Assembly: GCA_937930605.1 (NCBI GenBank)
Contig: CALHBZ010000109.1
Location: 1-7,226, forward strand
Length of the DNA: 7,226 bases
From: Streptococcus oralis
GTDB taxonomy: Bacteria; Bacillota; Bacilli; Lactobacillales; Streptococcaceae
Direction of reading: 5' to 3'
Part shown: one piece after another, positions 5,809 to 7,226 of the stretch
Numbering within the stretch: the stretch's first letter is position 1
Layout of the letters: every line of letters begins with the position of its first letter
Position numbers and translations under genes: made by a program
The notes under the pieces: model-generated
What the model was told of the DNA's origin: nothing
The model's input: only the letters and a program-made list of their open reading frames with translations
Databases searched by the model: none

Positions 5809-6622
5809 CGCCTTGCTCCAACTGATTAAGCAAGTAACGAATTGGTTGCTTTAAGATCGGATGGATAAAATGGGGAGCTATTTCCACTAACGGTTCAAGG
5901 ACAAAAAGGCGTTCTGCTATGTAAGGGTGAGGCAAGATGAGTTCGTCTGTATAAATGACTTGGTTCTCCACAAAGAGCAAGTCCAAATCAATCAAACGAG
6001 GTCCCCAATGCACTTCTCGAACCCGTCCCATTTCTGACTCAATACTTAACAAGGTCTCTAACAAGACTGGTGCTGGTAGCCATGTTTCCACTTCAATCAC
6101 CTGATTAGCAAAACTATCCTGCTCCACACCACCCCAAGGCTCCGTCGTCAAGACACTGGACTCTTTGAGAATATGGATGCCGCGAGCTCGCAGTTTATCG
6201 ATAGCTTGTTCCAAGTTCACCTGCTTATCGCCCATATTGCTTCCTAGAGCGATAAAGGCACGTTGCTTACAGCGATGAATGGTCACTGAGCAGGTATCAA
6301 GTGGTAAGTGCACTGGAGCCCAAGGTTTTTTGAGTTCCAACTCAATTTCTTGGACAAGAGGATAGACCTCAAAGGTACGCTCTACTAGTTTGTAGGCTAC
6401 CGTTTCAATCAAATCCTCAGTGCTTTCCTGAAACCAGGTCGTCCACTGTTGACACAGTTCTCCGTAGTGGACAGAAGAAGCCAAATCTAACTCTGTCGCT
6501 GCCTTGGTCATATCATAGGATAGAATTGCGGAAAGAACAAACTTTTGCCCCAATTCCTTCTCACTTGGAAAGAGGCCGTGGTATGCAAATATTTCCAAAT
6601 CTTTAATCTGCAGTTGATCCAT
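5801..6622 (-). CDS. folBK: Bifunctional dihydroneopterin aldolase / HPPK (FolB-FolK fusion)
   Basis: A 273-aa fusion catalysing two consecutive steps of folate synthesis: dihydroneopterin to 6-hydroxymethyl-dihydropterin (FolB) and its pyrophosphorylation (FolK). Residues 1 to about 118 are FolB, with [13 protein letters not shown] at 14-26 (E21 aligning with the catalytic Glu of S. aureus FolB), VHYGEL at 51-56, E73 and a Lys at 98/99. Residues about 121-273 are Fol[12 protein letters not shown] at 123-133, and the HPPK signature at 205-216 ([12 protein letters not shown]) with Mg2+ ligands D212 and D214. The layout matches pneumococcal SulD. The start is supported by AAAGGA about 6 nt upstream. 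It lies 41 nt after folE, with a hairpin in the gap, and overlaps the next gene by 8 nt. The product feeds FolP (dihydropteroate synthase), presumably encoded beyond the right edge. Confidence 0.95.
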   Translation of the reverse strand: MDQLQIKDLEIFAYHGLFPSEKELGQKFVLSAILSYDMTKAATELDLASSVHYGELCQQWTTWFQESTEDLIETVAYKLVERTFEVYPLVQEIELELKKPWAPVHLPLDTCSVTIHRCKQRAFIALGSNMGDKQVNLEQAIDKLRARGIHILKESSVLTTEPWGGVEQDSFANQVIEVETWLPAPVLLETLLSIESEMGRVREVHWGPRLIDLDLLFVENQVIYTDELILPHPYIAERLFVLEPLVEIAPHFIHPILKQPIRYLLNQLEQGDA

Positions 6623-6638
6623 AACTAGTCCTTTCTAG

Positions 6639-6663
6639 AAAAATCCGCATAAAGCGGATTCTT
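6639..6663 (-). terminator. Terminator-like hairpin between folE and folBK (possible attenuator)
   Basis: On the minus strand, arms AATCCGC (6654-6660) and GCGGATT (6642-6648) enclose a 5-nt loop TTTAT; three further pairs at the base (one G-U) bring it to about 10. The 3' arm runs into only TTT then C, so it is a weak terminator at best. It starts immediately after the folE stop codon and ends just before the folBK ribosome binding site. It could give partial termination, protect the folE 3' end, or be an inert stem. Which of these holds cannot be told from sequence. Confidence 0.55.
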
Positions 6664-7218
6664 TTATAGTCCCATTAGACGATAAGCCTGGTCTCGGAGA
6701 TCCTTATCCGTCTCAAATAGGCCACGAGCTACTGTCGTCAAAGTTGCAGTGCCTGGTTTTCGAACACCACGCATGCTCATACACATATGCTCTGCTTCAA
6801 TGACAACAAAGGCCCCCTTAGCCCCTAGATACTCCATCAAGGCATCAGCCACTTCAATATTCAAACGTTCTTGAATCTGTGGTTTTTTAGAATAGACTTC
6901 AACTGTACGCGCTAGCTTGGACAAGCCTGCCACACGACCATCTGGAATGTAGGCAATGTGCGCTCTCCCATAGAAGGGCAAGAAGTGGTGTTCACACATG
7001 GTGTGGAAAAAGATATCCTTCTCCACTACCATATTGTCGTCAATAATCTCAAAGGATTTTGACAAATGTTCCTCAGCAGTTTGGCCAAGACCTGAAAAAA
7101 TCTCTTGGTACATACGAGCTACACGAGCAGGTGTTTCCTGTAATCCCTCGCGGTTAGCATCCTCACCAACGGCCTCGATAATCATTTTTACAGCCGTTTC
7201 AATCTTTTGTGTATCCAT
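6664..7218 (-). CDS. folE: GTP cyclohydrolase I
   Basis: A 184-aa enzyme converting GTP to 7,8-dihydroneopterin triphosphate, the first step of folate synthesis. It is homodecameric in known family members. The zinc ligands are visible: C75 and H78 in the TMCEHH segment (E. coli C110/H113) and C146 in EHMCMSMRG (E. coli C181). Other conserved blocks are [17 protein letters not shown] near the start, GLSKLAR at 98-104 and VRKPGT at 152-157. The length and the C-terminal end (AYRLMGL) are typical of the compact streptococcal form. Only 8 bases lie upstream of the ATG, so the ribosome binding site and any coupling to a preceding gene are mostly out of view. It corresponds to pneumococcal SulC, which sits between folC and folBK. 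Confidence 0.97.
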   Translation of the reverse strand: MDTQKIETAVKMIIEAVGEDANREGLQETPARVARMYQEIFSGLGQTAEEHLSKSFEIIDDNMVVEKDIFFHTMCEHHFLPFYGRAHIAYIPDGRVAGLSKLARTVEVYSKKPQIQERLNIEVADALMEYLGAKGAFVVIEAEHMCMSMRGVRKPGTATLTTVARGLFETDKDLRDQAYRLMGL

Positions 7219-7226
7219 TCTCGTTC

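Noticed and set aside
6624..6637. CTAG arms flanking the folBK ribosome binding site, suggesting a translational switch.
   Set aside because: The arms are only 4 bp of weak A/T-rich pairing and are unlikely to form a stable stem or to sequester the site.

Overview
The window reads as chromosome of a low-GC Gram-positive coccus, almost certainly a Streptococcus of the mitis/sanguinis (viridans, pneumococcus-related) group. The evidence is near-canonical streptococcal CcpA and FolE sequences, a fused FolB-FolK protein of the pneumococcal SulD type, AAAGGA-type ribosome binding sites, extended -10 promoters and tight gene packing. There are no RNA genes, mobile elements, CRISPR arrays or long repeats. 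The largest gene-free stretch is about 200 bases (3954-4156).

Left part (1-2945): the 3' portion of a universal stress protein gene (+) converges on a HAD-phosphatase/MazG-like fusion gene (-) across a perfect bidirectional terminator. The HAD gene is divergent from a cytoplasmic L-asparaginase gene (+). The 65-base gap between them carries two extended -10 elements facing each other, placed so that both are unlikely to be used at once. Asparaginase converges on ccpA (-) across a second perfect 14-bp hairpin.

Middle (2943-4524): ccpA has a clear promoter (TTGAAA-17-TAAAAT, extended -10). Its -35 region is overlapped by a catabolite-responsive element one base off consensus, which implies autoregulation by CcpA. 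Divergent from it is a small standalone gene (105 aa, probably DUF960 family) with its own promoter, a perfect Shine-Dalgarno sequence and a terminator.

Right part (4525-7218, all -): folE, then folB-folK, then a 427-aa membrane protein whose start codon overlaps the folBK stop by 8 nt. This looks like the tail of a folate operon; folP and folC, if present, would lie beyond the right edge. A terminator-like hairpin sits in the 41-nt gap between folE and folBK. The membrane protein is the least understood gene here. It has about seven N-terminal membrane helices and a C-terminal, predicted extracytoplasmic domain with a His...Asn-Cys arrangement resembling circularly permuted papain-like (NlpC/P60, DUF4105/Lnb-like) enzymes. 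It is the best candidate for undescribed biology in the window.

Functionally the window combines central carbon regulation (CcpA), amide/nitrogen metabolism (asparaginase), nucleotide or phosphometabolite house-cleaning (HAD-MazG) and tetrahydrofolate synthesis. I see no sign of a defence island or other large novel system.
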